From Aldehydirespirator sp028819505 (GTDB lineage: Bacteria > Actinomycetota > Acidimicrobiia > Acidimicrobiales > Aldehydirespiratoraceae): a DNA stretch of 64,000 nucleotides. Made by a program: the position numbers and the translations under genes. The stretch covers positions 434,001 through 498,000 of the forward strand of contig OZ242297.1 of assembly GCA_965207755.1 (NCBI GenBank), read 5' to 3'. Shown one piece after another: positions 36,470 through 44,852 of this stretch. Within the stretch, counting starts at the first letter, position 1, and the number at the start of each line of letters is the position of its first letter. Below the pieces are notes generated by a model, which saw nothing but the letters and a program-made list of their open reading frames with translations, did no database searches and was not told the DNA's origin.

Positions 36470-37270
36470 ATGCGCCCTGCCGCGGCCCGCGAACCGCACC
36501 GTCTTGCGTCTGCCGGAGGCCGGCGCGGCTTCCGCGACGCACTCCGCGGCGAGGGCGTGTCTGTCATCGCCGAGATCAAGCGGCGCTCGCCGTCCCGGGG
36601 AGCGCTGCGCGCCGGCGCCGACGCGGTGGCGCTCGCTCGCGCCTACGAGGCCGGGGGTGCGGCCTGCGTGTCGGTGCTCACCGACGGGGAGCGCTTCGAC
36701 GGATCCGCCCAGGATCTGCGCGACGTGCGGGCCGCGGTCGGCGTTCCCGTGCTGCGCAAGGACTTCCTGACCTCCGAGCAGGACATCCGCGAGACCCGCG
36801 AGATGGGAGCGGACGCCGCTCTGGTGATCGTGGCCGACGTCGCCCCCGTGCTGCTGGGGCCGCTGCACGATCTCGCCTTCGAGCTCGGTCTCGACGTGCT
36901 CACCGAGATCCGGACCGAATCGGAGCTCGAGGCCGCGGCGGAGTGCGGGGCCGACATGATCGCGGTGAACCAGCGCAACGACCCCAAGGACGCCGAGTTC
37001 ACTGTCGAGTACGACAAGGCGGCCAGGATGGGGCCGCTGTTCGACCAGCTCGGCCCGGGGATCGTGAAGGTGGCGGCCTCGGGCATCGGCGTTCCCGGAG
37101 GAACCACCATCGCGGAGATCGCCGCCGCGGGCTACGACGCCGCGCTCATCGGCGAGGCCCTGGTCGTCGCCGACGACCCCGCCGCCACGCTGCGGTCGCT
37201 CGGACGCTCCGCCACGGAGCCCCGCCCGGTTCCCGCCGGACGCTCTCGACGCTCGACGGCGAGCCTCTGA
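36470..37270 (+). CDS. trpC: Indole-3-glycerol phosphate synthase
   Basis: A 266-residue TIM-barrel enzyme closing the indole ring in tryptophan synthesis. VIAEIKRRSPSRG contains the catalytic lysine and phosphate-site SPS, VLRKDFLTSEQDI the second lysine, LTEIRTESELEAA the glutamate, and VAASGIGVPGG plus IGEALV the phosphate-binding end. The usual N-N-R-D/N-L segment reads AVNQRNDPKD, a departure from textbook members. AAGGAG at 36459-36464 lies five bases before ATG 36470. No other trp gene is near; it stands alone within the insertion splitting rpsJ from rplC. Confidence 0.88.
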   Translation: MRPAAAREPHRLASAGGRRGFRDALRGEGVSVIAEIKRRSPSRGALRAGADAVALARAYEAGGAACVSVLTDGERFDGSAQDLRDVRAAVGVPVLRKDFLTSEQDIRETREMGADAALVIVADVAPVLLGPLHDLAFELGLDVLTEIRTESELEAAAECGADMIAVNQRNDPKDAEFTVEYDKAARMGPLFDQLGPGIVKVAASGIGVPGGTTIAEIAAAGYDAALIGEALVVADDPAATLRSLGRSATEPRPVPAGRSRRSTASL

Positions 37271-37314
37271 GTCTCGACCGGGCGTTCTCGACAGGGCGTT
37301 CCTGAGCCTTCGAG

Positions 37315-37425
37315 ACCGGCGACTGTCCAGCGGTCCGGCCGGCACCGGCCTGTTCGCGCAGCGCTAGGAGGCGGCCATCTCCGGCGAACCGGCGACTGTC
37401 CAGCGGTCCGGCCGGCACCGGCCTG
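37315..37425. repeat. 38-bp direct repeat, two copies
   Basis: Identical 38-bp segments (beginning ACCGGCGACTGTCCAGCGGT) lie at 37315-37352 and 37388-37425, 73 bases apart, each containing the palindromic GGCCGGCACCGGCC-like core. They fill most of the 182-base gap between trpC and the MNT-HEPN gene. Confidence 0.85.
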
Positions 37426-37452
37426 CCTTGCGCAGGCGCTCGAGTCTGGTCG

Positions 37453-38460
37453 TCAGGTCTGGGCGGTGAACAGTCCCGCGCCGGTGGCGAGGGACGTCTC
37501 GTTGCTGGCGGCCTGCTCGACGGAGTTGGCCGCCATGCGGGCCAGCGTCGCCGCCGATGTGTGGTCGTGGCGGGTGGCGCGTTCCTCCAGGAAGCCCGCG
37601 GCAGTCTTGACGGCGGCCACGGCGGCGCCGATGTGCTCGGCGGCGTTGGCGGCGCTGATGGAGGCCTGCCATTCGGCGCTGTCCGCCTCGTAGACGCCGA
37701 CACGCCATCTGCGCATCCGCCCGTCAGGCTCGCGCGACGTGCTCACCGCGGCGTCGAGGCCCTGGCGGGCCGAACGGTCCTTGATCGTGTCGATCAGCTC
37801 GTCGACATCATGGCTGCGCCACGGCGAGCCGCCCTCGGCGCAGATCACACACTTCACGGCCAGCTCGATGGCCAGGTGTGCGTCGGCCAGCAAGCTCAGA
37901 CAGCGCCTGCGACGCTCCTCGGCGACAGTTGTGATTCCCTGGGCCACCCGCTCGGGGATGCTTCGAGCCTCCGCATCTGGCAGGGCCTTGAGGATCGCCG
38001 CGATGCTCTCCATCTCACCCACCGCCGCCTTCAGGTGCGCCGCCGCGGGATCGAGGTTGTCCAGTGCCACGCCCTCGACGCTGCCGTTCGGCGCTCCGGC
38101 CGCCCCGCCGCTCGAGGCCCTCGCGAACAACTCGGTCGCCTCGCCGGCGATCGCCGCGTCGAACGATGCCGACACGTTGGAGATCAGGTGCTCCCACTGC
38201 TGCTCGGTCCTCACGATCACGTCGCATCGGAACCCGCAGCGCCGCCTCACCCGGCCGTCTACCTCCAACTCCGCCTCGCGGGCGTCGTCGGGGAGGTCCC
38301 CGGAGAGAAGCACCACCAGATCGAGATCCGAGCCCGGGGCGGCGTCGCCCCGGGCCACCGACCCGAACGCCAGCACCCGGCCCACCCGCGCATCGTCGCG
38401 GGCGACCTCCTCCGCCAACCGGCGGGCATCCTCCAGAGTGGGAGCAACCCGTGCCGACAC
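37453..38460 (-). CDS. Single-chain MNT nucleotidyltransferase-HEPN domain protein
   Basis: A 335-residue protein. The N-terminal third is a minimal nucleotidyltransferase with the full active site: G33-S34 in AFGSVARGD, D45-L-D47 in GSDLDLVVLL, and D80 in RCDVIV. The C-terminal part (about 185-300) is a HEPN helical domain: AHLAIELAVKCVICAEG, then RSHDVDELI, ending with R294-x5-H300 as a possible RNase motif. In MntA-HepT systems these are two genes, antitoxin and toxin; here they are one frame. GTG 38460 is chosen because TAATGT lies seven bases before it, suggesting leaderless initiation. A phage-defence or stress role is inferred from family and from the restriction enzyme nearby. Confidence 0.75.
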   Translation of the reverse strand: MSARVAPTLEDARRLAEEVARDDARVGRVLAFGSVARGDAAPGSDLDLVVLLSGDLPDDAREAELEVDGRVRRRCGFRCDVIVRTEQQWEHLISNVSASFDAAIAGEATELFARASSGGAAGAPNGSVEGVALDNLDPAAAHLKAAVGEMESIAAILKALPDAEARSIPERVAQGITTVAEERRRRCLSLLADAHLAIELAVKCVICAEGGSPWRSHDVDELIDTIKDRSARQGLDAAVSTSREPDGRMRRWRVGVYEADSAEWQASISAANAAEHIGAAVAAVKTAAGFLEERATRHDHTSAATLARMAANSVEQAASNETSLATGAGLFTAQT

Positions 38461-38513
38461 GCCCCCAACATTACCGCCTCGCTCGGCACCCTCGCAGGTC
38501 AGTGACCTGCGGA

Positions 38514-39602
38514 TCAGCTGTCTGCGGGGTGGCCGGCCTCGGGTTCGGCGGACTCGCCTGGTCTGGGCCGCTGGTCGAGCCAGGTCGTTATGAATGCCTG
38601 GGCGGTGGCCGCGACCGGCAGGGCCAGGAACGCCCCCACGATCCCCATCAGCGCAGTGCCTGCGATCACCGAGCCGAACGCCAGCGCCGCATGGATCTCC
38701 ATCGTGTGGGCGGTGACCCGCGGCGACAGCAGGTAGTTCTCGAGCTGCTGGTAGACGACGATCACGATCAGCACGAAGAGCCCGGTGCGCGGTTCGTGGA
38801 GCAGCGAGACCAGCACGGGCAGCACCCCCGCGACGTAGGCGCCGATCGCGGGGATGAACTGCGACACGACTCCCACCCATATCGCCAGCGCGACCGGCGA
38901 AGGCACGTCGAGCAGAATGAAGGCGATCCAGTGCACCACGGCCGAGATCAGGGCCAAGACCGTGCGAGAGTAGATGTAGCCGCCCGTCCGGTTCATGGCC
39001 AGATCCCAGATCACTGTCGCCAAGAGGGCCCGCCGCGGACTGAGCCGCGCCCATGTCAGGCGGCGCAGTTTGGGGCCTTCGGCCAGCAGGTAGAAGGTGA
39101 ACAGCGCCACCGTGAACAGGTGGAACAGCGTGCTCACCACAGTGGTGCCGACGTTGACCACGTCGTCGGCGAAGCGGCTGAAGAGGTCCTGCGCTCCGCC
39201 GCCCTCGATGAACTCCTCGCGCAGGGTGTCGAACTCCACGTCGAGACCGAAGGTGTCGTTGAGCCAGTTCTCGGCATCGTCGATGTAGGTGGGAGTCTTG
39301 TCGATCAGGTAGGTCGTCTCCGATGCGAGGGCGCTGCCGACCACGGCGAAGAAACCCGCGGCGACCGCCGCGACGGCCGCGAAGGCGAAGGCGGTGCCGA
39401 TGCCCCGCCGGATGCCCCGGTGCTCCATCCGGTTGACCGCCGGCTCCAGCGCGAACGCCACGAACAGCGAGACCAGCAGCACGACCAGCAGGGTGCTGAG
39501 AGCCCTCACCACGCCCACCAGATAGAAGACGGCCAAGCCGCCGAGCCAGAACCAGACGATGGCCCGCTTCACCCACCCGGGCATGGCCCTGCCGTCGTCC
39601 AC
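38514..39602 (-). CDS. AI-2E family transporter (PerM/TqsA-type membrane protein)
   Basis: A 362-residue inner-membrane protein with about eight hydrophobic segments in the 2-1-5 arrangement of the AI-2E family. A long soluble segment follows TM2 (about residues 95-160), and the C-terminal half has SQFIPAIGAYVAGVLPVLV, VYQQLENYLLSPRV and GAFLALPVAATAQAF, which are typical. Family members export or import signalling molecules or act as Na+/H+ antiporters; its substrate is unknown. GTG 39602 is used as the start, but ATG 39584 is equally possible. It faces away from the ribosomal operon. Confidence 0.85.
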   Translation of the reverse strand: MDDGRAMPGWVKRAIVWFWLGGLAVFYLVGVVRALSTLLVVLLVSLFVAFALEPAVNRMEHRGIRRGIGTAFAFAAVAAVAAGFFAVVGSALASETTYLIDKTPTYIDDAENWLNDTFGLDVEFDTLREEFIEGGGAQDLFSRFADDVVNVGTTVVSTLFHLFTVALFTFYLLAEGPKLRRLTWARLSPRRALLATVIWDLAMNRTGGYIYSRTVLALISAVVHWIAFILLDVPSPVALAIWVGVVSQFIPAIGAYVAGVLPVLVSLLHEPRTGLFVLIVIVVYQQLENYLLSPRVTAHTMEIHAALAFGSVIAGTALMGIVGAFLALPVAATAQAFITTWLDQRPRPGESAEPEAGHPADS

Positions 39603-40018
39603 GGCCCGCGACCCTACACGACGCCGCCAGGACGGTTGCCATGCCCGACCTGCGGTGCAGGAGTATAGCACCGCGAACTGACCCGCATTCACCTTCTGTG
39701 GGCTGTGGGCGGGTCCGCAGACAACGTTCAGACCAGCCGTCGCAGCTGCCAATTCGCCGCTGCGAGCGGCGGCGGCCCGACGTCTCGGCCTCGGGATCAG
39801 CATGGGTTGGGGGCTGGGTCGGGCGCGGCTACACTCCGCCGTTCGCCTCGGGCCGTCCGGGGCGAGTACGAGATCGACGTCCGCACAGGCCCTTGTGGGA
39901 TCCCCAGTCGGGTACCGCGGGGGAACCGTGCGGCACAACCCAGTAGCCGCTCCGCCGGGCAAGCCCGAGCGGAGCGTTCGCGTGAGCGGTGCTCGCGCCC
40001 AGATGTCAGGACGAGGCC
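39603..40018 (+). promoter_or_regulatory. 416-base gap with the rplC operon promoter
   Basis: No gene is supported here. TTGGGG (39807-39812) and TACACT (39830-39835) stand 17 bases apart and form a good vegetative promoter for rplC, giving a leader of about 175 bases in which L4-type autoregulation could act. GCTGCCAATTC at 39745-39755 is one arm of the 49-bp inverted-repeat element; the other arm is absent. Confidence 0.5.
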
Positions 40019-40657
40019 ATGGCCACAAAGGCGATCGTCGGCACCAAGGTCGGCATGACCCAGGTGTGGGACGACAACAACCAGGTCGTCGGCGTCACCG
40101 TCCTGCGGGTCTCGCCGTGCCGTGTCGTGCAGGTGAAGACCAACGAGAACGACGGCTACAGCGCGATACAGGTCACCTACGGCATGGTCGACCCGGCCCG
40201 GCTCACCCAGCCCGAGGCCGGACACTTCCAGAGGGCGGGCGTGGATCCGGGCCGTTCCGTCGTGGAGCTGCGCCTCGACGACGTGAGCGAGTACGCCGTC
40301 GGCCAGGAGATCGGCGTCGACCTGCTCGATTCCGGTGAGAAGGTCGACGTGACCGCGGTGTCCAAGGGCAAAGGATTCACCGGCGTGATGAAGCGCCACG
40401 GCTTCAAGGGACAGCCTGCCGGCCACGGCGCCCACAAGGTGCACCGCAAGCCCGGAGCGGTCGGCCAGTGCGCCACCCCCTCGAGGGTGTTCAAGGGCAA
40501 GAAGCTGCCCGGGCGGGCCGGCGCCACCCGGGTCACCACGCTCAACCTCGAGGTGGTGAAGGCCGACGCCGACGCCGAGGTGCTGCTGGTCAAGGGGGCT
40601 GTGCCCGGGCCGAAGGGCGGAACCGTGGTCGTGCGCAACGCGGTGAAGGACGGCTGA
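40019..40657 (+). CDS. rplC: 50S ribosomal protein L3
   Basis: A 212-residue L3 that helps assemble the peptidyl-transferase region of 23S rRNA. AIVGTKVGMTQVWDDN at the start, GFTGVMKRHGFKGQPAGHGAHK in the middle (quoted in part: KGKGFTGVMKRHGF) and LPGRAGATRVTTLNLEVV are diagnostic. ATG 40019 is taken over the upstream ATG-like 39989, which would add ten unrelated residues. It begins the second half of the split S10 operon, driven by the promoter at 39807-39835. Confidence 0.97.
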   Translation: MATKAIVGTKVGMTQVWDDNNQVVGVTVLRVSPCRVVQVKTNENDGYSAIQVTYGMVDPARLTQPEAGHFQRAGVDPGRSVVELRLDDVSEYAVGQEIGVDLLDSGEKVDVTAVSKGKGFTGVMKRHGFKGQPAGHGAHKVHRKPGAVGQCATPSRVFKGKKLPGRAGATRVTTLNLEVVKADADAEVLLVKGAVPGPKGGTVVVRNAVKDG

Positions 40658-40661
40658 GCCC

Positions 40662-41450
40662 ATGGCGCCGGTGAAGGTGGTGGACCCGACGGGCAGGGAG
40701 GTCGGCGAGGCAGTCCTCGACGACTCGATCTTCGGCGTGGCGCCCAACATCGGCGTGATGCACCAGGTGGTGACCGCGCAGCTCGCGGCCCGGCGGGCGG
40801 GCACCCACAGCACCAAGGGCCGGGCCGAGGTGGCCGGCGGCGGCGCCAAGCCCTGGCGCCAGAAGGGCACCGGCCGGGCCCGCCACGGCTCGATCCGGTC
40901 CCCGCAATGGCGGGGCGGCGGCGCGGCCCACGGCCCCAAGCCGCGCGGCTACCGCCAGCGCACCCCCAAGAAGATGAAGCGCCTGGCCCTCGCCTCGGCG
41001 CTGTCGGACCGGGCCCGCTCCGGCAGCGTGATCGTTGTGGACCGCTGGAGTTTCGAGGCCCCCCGCACCCGCGACGCCGTCGCCGCGCTCGACGCCATCG
41101 GAGCGACCGGCAAGGTGCTCGTGGTGCTCGGCGACGACGACGCCGACGCCCGGAAGAGCTTCCGCAACCTCCCGCCGGTGCACTGCCTGCACGTACGCGA
41201 GCTGAACACCTACGACGTGCTCAACAGCGATGTGGTCGTGTTCACGTCGGACACCCTGCCCACCTCCGGGTCCGGCTCCGGCGGCCACGAGGAGAGCCCC
41301 GGAGGCGTCGGCGATGTCGACGGCGCCCCCAACGACGGTGGCGGCGATGTCGACGGCGCCCCCAACGACGGTGGCGGCGAGGACGAGGGCGACGGCCACG
41401 ACGGAACGGGCCGCGGCCCCGGCGAGGAAGGCGGTGACTCCGGTGCTTGA
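40662..41450 (+). CDS. rplD: 50S ribosomal protein L4 with acidic Gly/Asp-rich tail
   Basis: The first 205 residues are a normal L4 (GGGAKPWRQKGTGRARHGS is the exit-tunnel loop; LNTYDVLNSDVVVFT is the C-terminal core). About 55 further residues form an acidic tail rich in Gly, Asp and Glu, longer than usual, which contains a perfect 11-residue repeat (GDVDGAPNDGG twice). ATG 40662 lies five bases after rplC. The 3' end overlaps rplW by 17 bases. In enterobacteria L4 also represses its own operon. Confidence 0.95.
   Translation: MAPVKVVDPTGREVGEAVLDDSIFGVAPNIGVMHQVVTAQLAARRAGTHSTKGRAEVAGGGAKPWRQKGTGRARHGSIRSPQWRGGGAAHGPKPRGYRQRTPKKMKRLALASALSDRARSGSVIVVDRWSFEAPRTRDAVAALDAIGATGKVLVVLGDDDADARKSFRNLPPVHCLHVRELNTYDVLNSDVVVFTSDTLPTSGSGSGGHEESPGGVGDVDGAPNDGGGDVDGAPNDGGGEDEGDGHDGTGRGPGEEGGDSGA
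41310..41375 (+). repeat. Perfect 33-bp tandem duplication inside rplD
   Basis: Bases 41310-41342 and 41343-41375 are identical 33-mers encoding GDVDGAPNDGG twice in the L4 tail. The absence of any mismatch suggests a recent event. Confidence 0.9.
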
Positions 41451-41733
41451 TCACCGCGACGTGATCCTGCGCCCGGTCGTGTCGGAGAAGAGCTACGCGC
41501 TGCTCGCCGACAACGTCTACACCTTCATCGTCGCCCCGCAGGCCACGAAGCCGGAGATCCGGGCCGCGGTCGAGGCGATCTTCGAGGTGGAGGTGGTGAA
41601 GGTGAACACGCTGCGCCGCAAGGGCAAGCGGCGCCACAACCGCCGCAACAACACCTGGGGTCGGCGTCCCGACACCAAGCGGGCCCTGGTCACCCTGGCC
41701 GCGGGCGATTCGATCGATCTCTTCGAGGCCTGA
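41434..41733 (+). CDS. rplW: 50S ribosomal protein L23
   Basis: A 99-residue L23, which sits at the tunnel exit and docks trigger factor and the signal recognition particle. ILRPVVSEKSYALLADNVYT and NTLRRKGKRRHNRRNNTWGR identify it. GTG 41434 follows GAGGAAGG and overlaps the rplD tail by 17 bases; GTG 41443 is a possible alternative that removes three residues. Confidence 0.95.
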   Translation: MTPVLDHRDVILRPVVSEKSYALLADNVYTFIVAPQATKPEIRAAVEAIFEVEVVKVNTLRRKGKRRHNRRNNTWGRRPDTKRALVTLAAGDSIDLFEA

Positions 41734-41734
41734 C

Positions 41735-42571
41735 ATGGCGACACGCAAGCGCAAGCCGACCAGCCCCGGCCGCCGGTTCCAGACCGCGCCCGACTTCTCC
41801 GAGGTCACCCGCTCGCAGCCCGAGCGCAGCCTCCTCGTGAAGCAGTCGGGCACCGGCGGCCGCAACAACCACGGACGCAAGACGGCCCGTCACCGCGGCG
41901 GCGGCCACAAGCAGCGCTACCGCAGGATCGACTTCACCCGGACCAAGGACGACGTGCCGGCCACGGTGGCCGCCATCGAGTACGACCCGAACCGCACCTG
42001 CCGCATCGCGCTGCTCCACTATCACGACGGAGAGAAGCGGTACATCCTGGCGCCCAAGGGCCTCGAGGCGGGCGACCGGATCATGTCGGGCGCCCGGTCG
42101 GAGGTCCGTCCGGGCAACGCCATGGCGCTGCGCTACATCCCGGTGGGCACGGTCGTGCACAACGTGGAGCTGAAGGCCGGCGGGGGCGGGCGAATAGGCC
42201 GCAGCGCCGGCGCCAGCGTGCAGCTCGTGGCCAAGGAGGGCCGGTTCGCCACGCTCCGCCTGCCCAGCACGGAGATGCGGCGGGTGCCGATCGACTGCCG
42301 GGCCACCGTCGGCGAGGTCGGCAACTCCGAGCACGAGCTCACCAAGATCGGCAAGGCGGGGCGCAACCGCTGGAAGGGCGTGCGGCCCCAGACCCGGGGC
42401 GTGGCCATGAACCCGGTCGACCACCCCCTCGGCGGCGGGGAGGGCAAGTCCTCGGGCGGGCGCCACCCGGTGTCGCCCTGGGGCAAGCCCGAGGGACGGA
42501 CCCGCGCCCGCCGCAAGGACTCCGACAAGCTGATCGTTCGACGCCGCCGCCGGCGCGGCACCCGGAGGTAG
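41735..42571 (+). CDS. rplB: 50S ribosomal protein L2
   Basis: A 278-residue L2, needed for subunit joining and peptidyl transfer. TGGRNNHGRKTARHRGGGHK, then GAGASVQ-like GRSAGASVQLVAKEG, and VAMNPVDHPLGGGEGKSSGG with the conserved histidine near the C-terminus are diagnostic. It starts two bases after rplW. Confidence 0.98.
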   Translation: MATRKRKPTSPGRRFQTAPDFSEVTRSQPERSLLVKQSGTGGRNNHGRKTARHRGGGHKQRYRRIDFTRTKDDVPATVAAIEYDPNRTCRIALLHYHDGEKRYILAPKGLEAGDRIMSGARSEVRPGNAMALRYIPVGTVVHNVELKAGGGGRIGRSAGASVQLVAKEGRFATLRLPSTEMRRVPIDCRATVGEVGNSEHELTKIGKAGRNRWKGVRPQTRGVAMNPVDHPLGGGEGKSSGGRHPVSPWGKPEGRTRARRKDSDKLIVRRRRRRGTRR

Positions 42572-42575
42572 AGCC

Positions 42576-42854
42576 ATGCCCCGCAGCCTCAAGAAGGGTC
42601 CCTTCGTGGACGACCATCTGCTGCGCAAGATCGACGAGCTCAACGAGCGCAACGAGAAGAGGGTCGTCAAGACCTGGTCGCGCCGGTCCACCATCATCCC
42701 CGACATGGTGGGCCACACGCTGGCGGTGCACGACGGCCGCAAGCACGTGCCGGTCTACATCACCGAGTCGATGGTGGGCCACAAGCTGGGCGAGTTCGCG
42801 CCCACCCGCACGTTCCGGTTCCACGCCGGCCAGGAGCGGGGGGCTCGCCGCTGA
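42576..42854 (+). CDS. rpsS: 30S ribosomal protein S19
   Basis: A 92-residue S19, bound to the head of the 30S subunit with S13. MPRSLKKGPFVDDHLLRKID and FAPTRTFRFHAG identify it. GGAGG at 42564-42568 precedes ATG 42576; the stop shares a base with the rplV start (TGATG). Confidence 0.98.
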   Translation: MPRSLKKGPFVDDHLLRKIDELNERNEKRVVKTWSRRSTIIPDMVGHTLAVHDGRKHVPVYITESMVGHKLGEFAPTRTFRFHAGQERGARR

Positions 42855-43522
42855 TGGTCGGTGTCAAGACCAATGAGCGGCCCGGAACGCGGGCACGGGC
42901 GTCCTACGTGCGCAGCTCGGCGTACAAGGCCCGCGAGGTGCTCGACCTCATCCGGGGCAAGGGCTGCGCCGACGCCCGGGACATCCTGGCCTTCTCGGAA
43001 CGCGACGTGGCCCGGCCCATAGGCAAGGTCTTGGACTCGGCCCTGGCCAATGCCGAGCACAACGACGGTCTCGACGCCGACGAGCTGTACGTGTCGGCCT
43101 GCTATGCCGACGAGGGGCCGACCCTCAAGCGCTGGCGGCCCCGGGCCCGGGGCCGGGCGACCCGCATCCGCAAGCGCACCTGCCACATCACGGTGATCGT
43201 GAGCCGCCACGACCCCGCGACGATCGAGAAGATGCGGGCCAAGCAGTCGCAGCGCGGCGTCGCCGCCGCGGAGGCCCGCCGCCGCCGGGTGGCCCAGTCA
43301 CGGGCCGCCGCCCGGACGGAGGAGGCGGCGCCGGACGAGCAGGCCGAAGAGGCGGACGTGGAGGCGGACGCCGACGTGGACGCCCGGGCCGCGGCCGTGG
43401 TGGATGCCACCGAGGCCGCCATGGCCGGCGAAGCTGAGGAGTCCGGCAGCGCCGAGGAGTCCGGCAAGGCTGAGGAGTCCGACGACGCCGAGGAGTCCGG
43501 CAAGGCTGACGGGAGCGGCTGA
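42854..43522 (+). CDS. rplV: 50S ribosomal protein L22 with acidic repeat tail
   Basis: Residues 1-115 are a normal L22 (RASYVRSSAYKAREVLDLIR, WRPRARGRATRIRKRTCHI), which lines the exit tunnel. A further 105 residues form an Ala/Glu/Asp-rich tail ending in repeats of AEESG, AEESGK and AEESDD. Extended L22 tails occur in other actinobacteria, but this is long. The gene overlaps both neighbours by single bases. Confidence 0.96.
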   Translation: MVGVKTNERPGTRARASYVRSSAYKAREVLDLIRGKGCADARDILAFSERDVARPIGKVLDSALANAEHNDGLDADELYVSACYADEGPTLKRWRPRARGRATRIRKRTCHITVIVSRHDPATIEKMRAKQSQRGVAAAEARRRRVAQSRAAARTEEAAPDEQAEEADVEADADVDARAAAVVDATEAAMAGEAEESGSAEESGKAEESDDAEESGKADGSG

Positions 43523-44421
43523 TGGGTCAGAAGGTCAACCCCTACGGGTTCCGCCTGGGTGTTACCACCGAATGGAAGAGCCGCTGGTTCGCCGACCGCC
43601 AGGAGTATGCGGACAACGTCATCGAGGACTGGAGGATCCGCGACTTCCTGATGAACGAGCTGCCTCATGCGGCCATCAGCCGCGTGGAGGTGGAACGCAC
43701 CCGCGACCGCCTGCGCGTCGATGTGCACACCGCGCGGCCCGGCATCGTGATCGGCCGGCGCGGCGCCGAAGCCGACCGGCTGCGGGCCGGCCTCACCGAG
43801 ATCAGCGGCAACCCGCGGGTGCAGCTCAACATCCAGGAGATCAAGCAGCCCGAGCTCGACGCCGCTCTGATCGCCCAGGGAGTCGCCGACCAGCTCACCG
43901 GCCGCGTGGCCTTCCGTCGAGCGATGAAGCGGGCCGTGCAGAACGCCCAGCGGGCCGGCGCTCTGGGGATCCGGGTGCAGTGCTCCGGGCGGCTGGGCGG
44001 CTCGGAGATGGCCCGCACCGAGTGGTACCGCGAGGGGCGGGTGCCGCTTCACACCCTGCGGGCCGACGTGGACTACGGATTCCGCGAGGCCCGCACCACC
44101 TACGGCCGGATCGGTGTGAAGGTGTGGCTCTACAAGGGCGACATCCTGCCCTACAAGACGCTCTCCGAGGACAAGGCCTCCAAGGAGGCTGCCATGGCCG
44201 CGGGGGAGACGTCGGGCCCCGGGGCCAGGCCCCGCAAGATCGTCTCGTCGTCGGCGGCCCGGCGCCGCGAGTTCAGCGACGAGACGGTCGACGAGGAGCC
44301 GGCGCCGCTCATCGGCGAGGCCGACCCGGAGTTCGAGAAGCTGCTCGACGAGGAGGCCGCCATCGAGGCGTCCACCCGCGAGCATCACGAGACGCCGCAC
44401 TTCCGCCCGGGCGACGACTGA
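43522..44421 (+). CDS. rpsC: 30S ribosomal protein S3 with extended acidic tail
   Basis: A 299-residue S3. QKVNPYGFRLGVTTEWKSRW, the KH-domain VIGRRGAEADRLRAGL and LGGSEMARTEWYREGRVPLH are diagnostic, placing it at the mRNA entry channel. The core ends near residue 215; the remaining 80 residues are charged, with EEAAIEASTREHHE near the end. It starts on the last base of the rplV stop. Confidence 0.97.
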   Translation: MGQKVNPYGFRLGVTTEWKSRWFADRQEYADNVIEDWRIRDFLMNELPHAAISRVEVERTRDRLRVDVHTARPGIVIGRRGAEADRLRAGLTEISGNPRVQLNIQEIKQPELDAALIAQGVADQLTGRVAFRRAMKRAVQNAQRAGALGIRVQCSGRLGGSEMARTEWYREGRVPLHTLRADVDYGFREARTTYGRIGVKVWLYKGDILPYKTLSEDKASKEAAMAAGETSGPGARPRKIVSSSAARRREFSDETVDEEPAPLIGEADPEFEKLLDEEAAIEASTREHHETPHFRPGDD

Positions 44422-44435
44422 GAGAGCTGACGACG

Positions 44436-44852
44436 ATGTTGATGCCGCGCAAGGTTCGCCACCGCAAGCACCATCGGGGCCGCACCAAGGGTGTCTCGAA
44501 GGGACGCACCGAGGTGGCCCACGGCGACTTCGGCATCCAGGCCCTCGAGCCCGGGTGGCTCACCTCCCGCCAGATCGAGGCCGCCCGTGTGGCCATGACC
44601 CGTCACATCAAGCGGGGCGGCAAGGTCTGGATCAACGTGTTCCCCGACAAGCCGGTGACCAAGAAGCCGGCCGAGACGCGGATGGGGTCAGGCAAGGGCA
44701 ACCCCGAGCACTGGGTGGCCGTCGTGCGGCCCGGCCGCGTCCTGTTCGAGCTGTCCTACCACGACGAGGGCATCGCCCGGGGCGCCATCGACCGGGCCAT
44801 CCAGAAGCTGCCCATGAAGGCCCGCTTCATCGCCCGGGAGGAGGGGTTCTAG
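44436..44852 (+). CDS. rplP: 50S ribosomal protein L16
   Basis: A 138-residue L16, which organises the A-site tRNA region. MLMPRKVRHRKHHRGRTKG, the loop MGSGKGNPEHWVAVVRPGR, and the ending ARFIAREEGF identify it. ATG 44436 gives two extra residues before the usual MPRKV. Its last codons and stop are copied downstream as part of the 49-bp duplication. Confidence 0.98.
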   Translation: MLMPRKVRHRKHHRGRTKGVSKGRTEVAHGDFGIQALEPGWLTSRQIEAARVAMTRHIKRGGKVWINVFPDKPVTKKPAETRMGSGKGNPEHWVAVVRPGRVLFELSYHDEGIARGAIDRAIQKLPMKARFIAREEGF

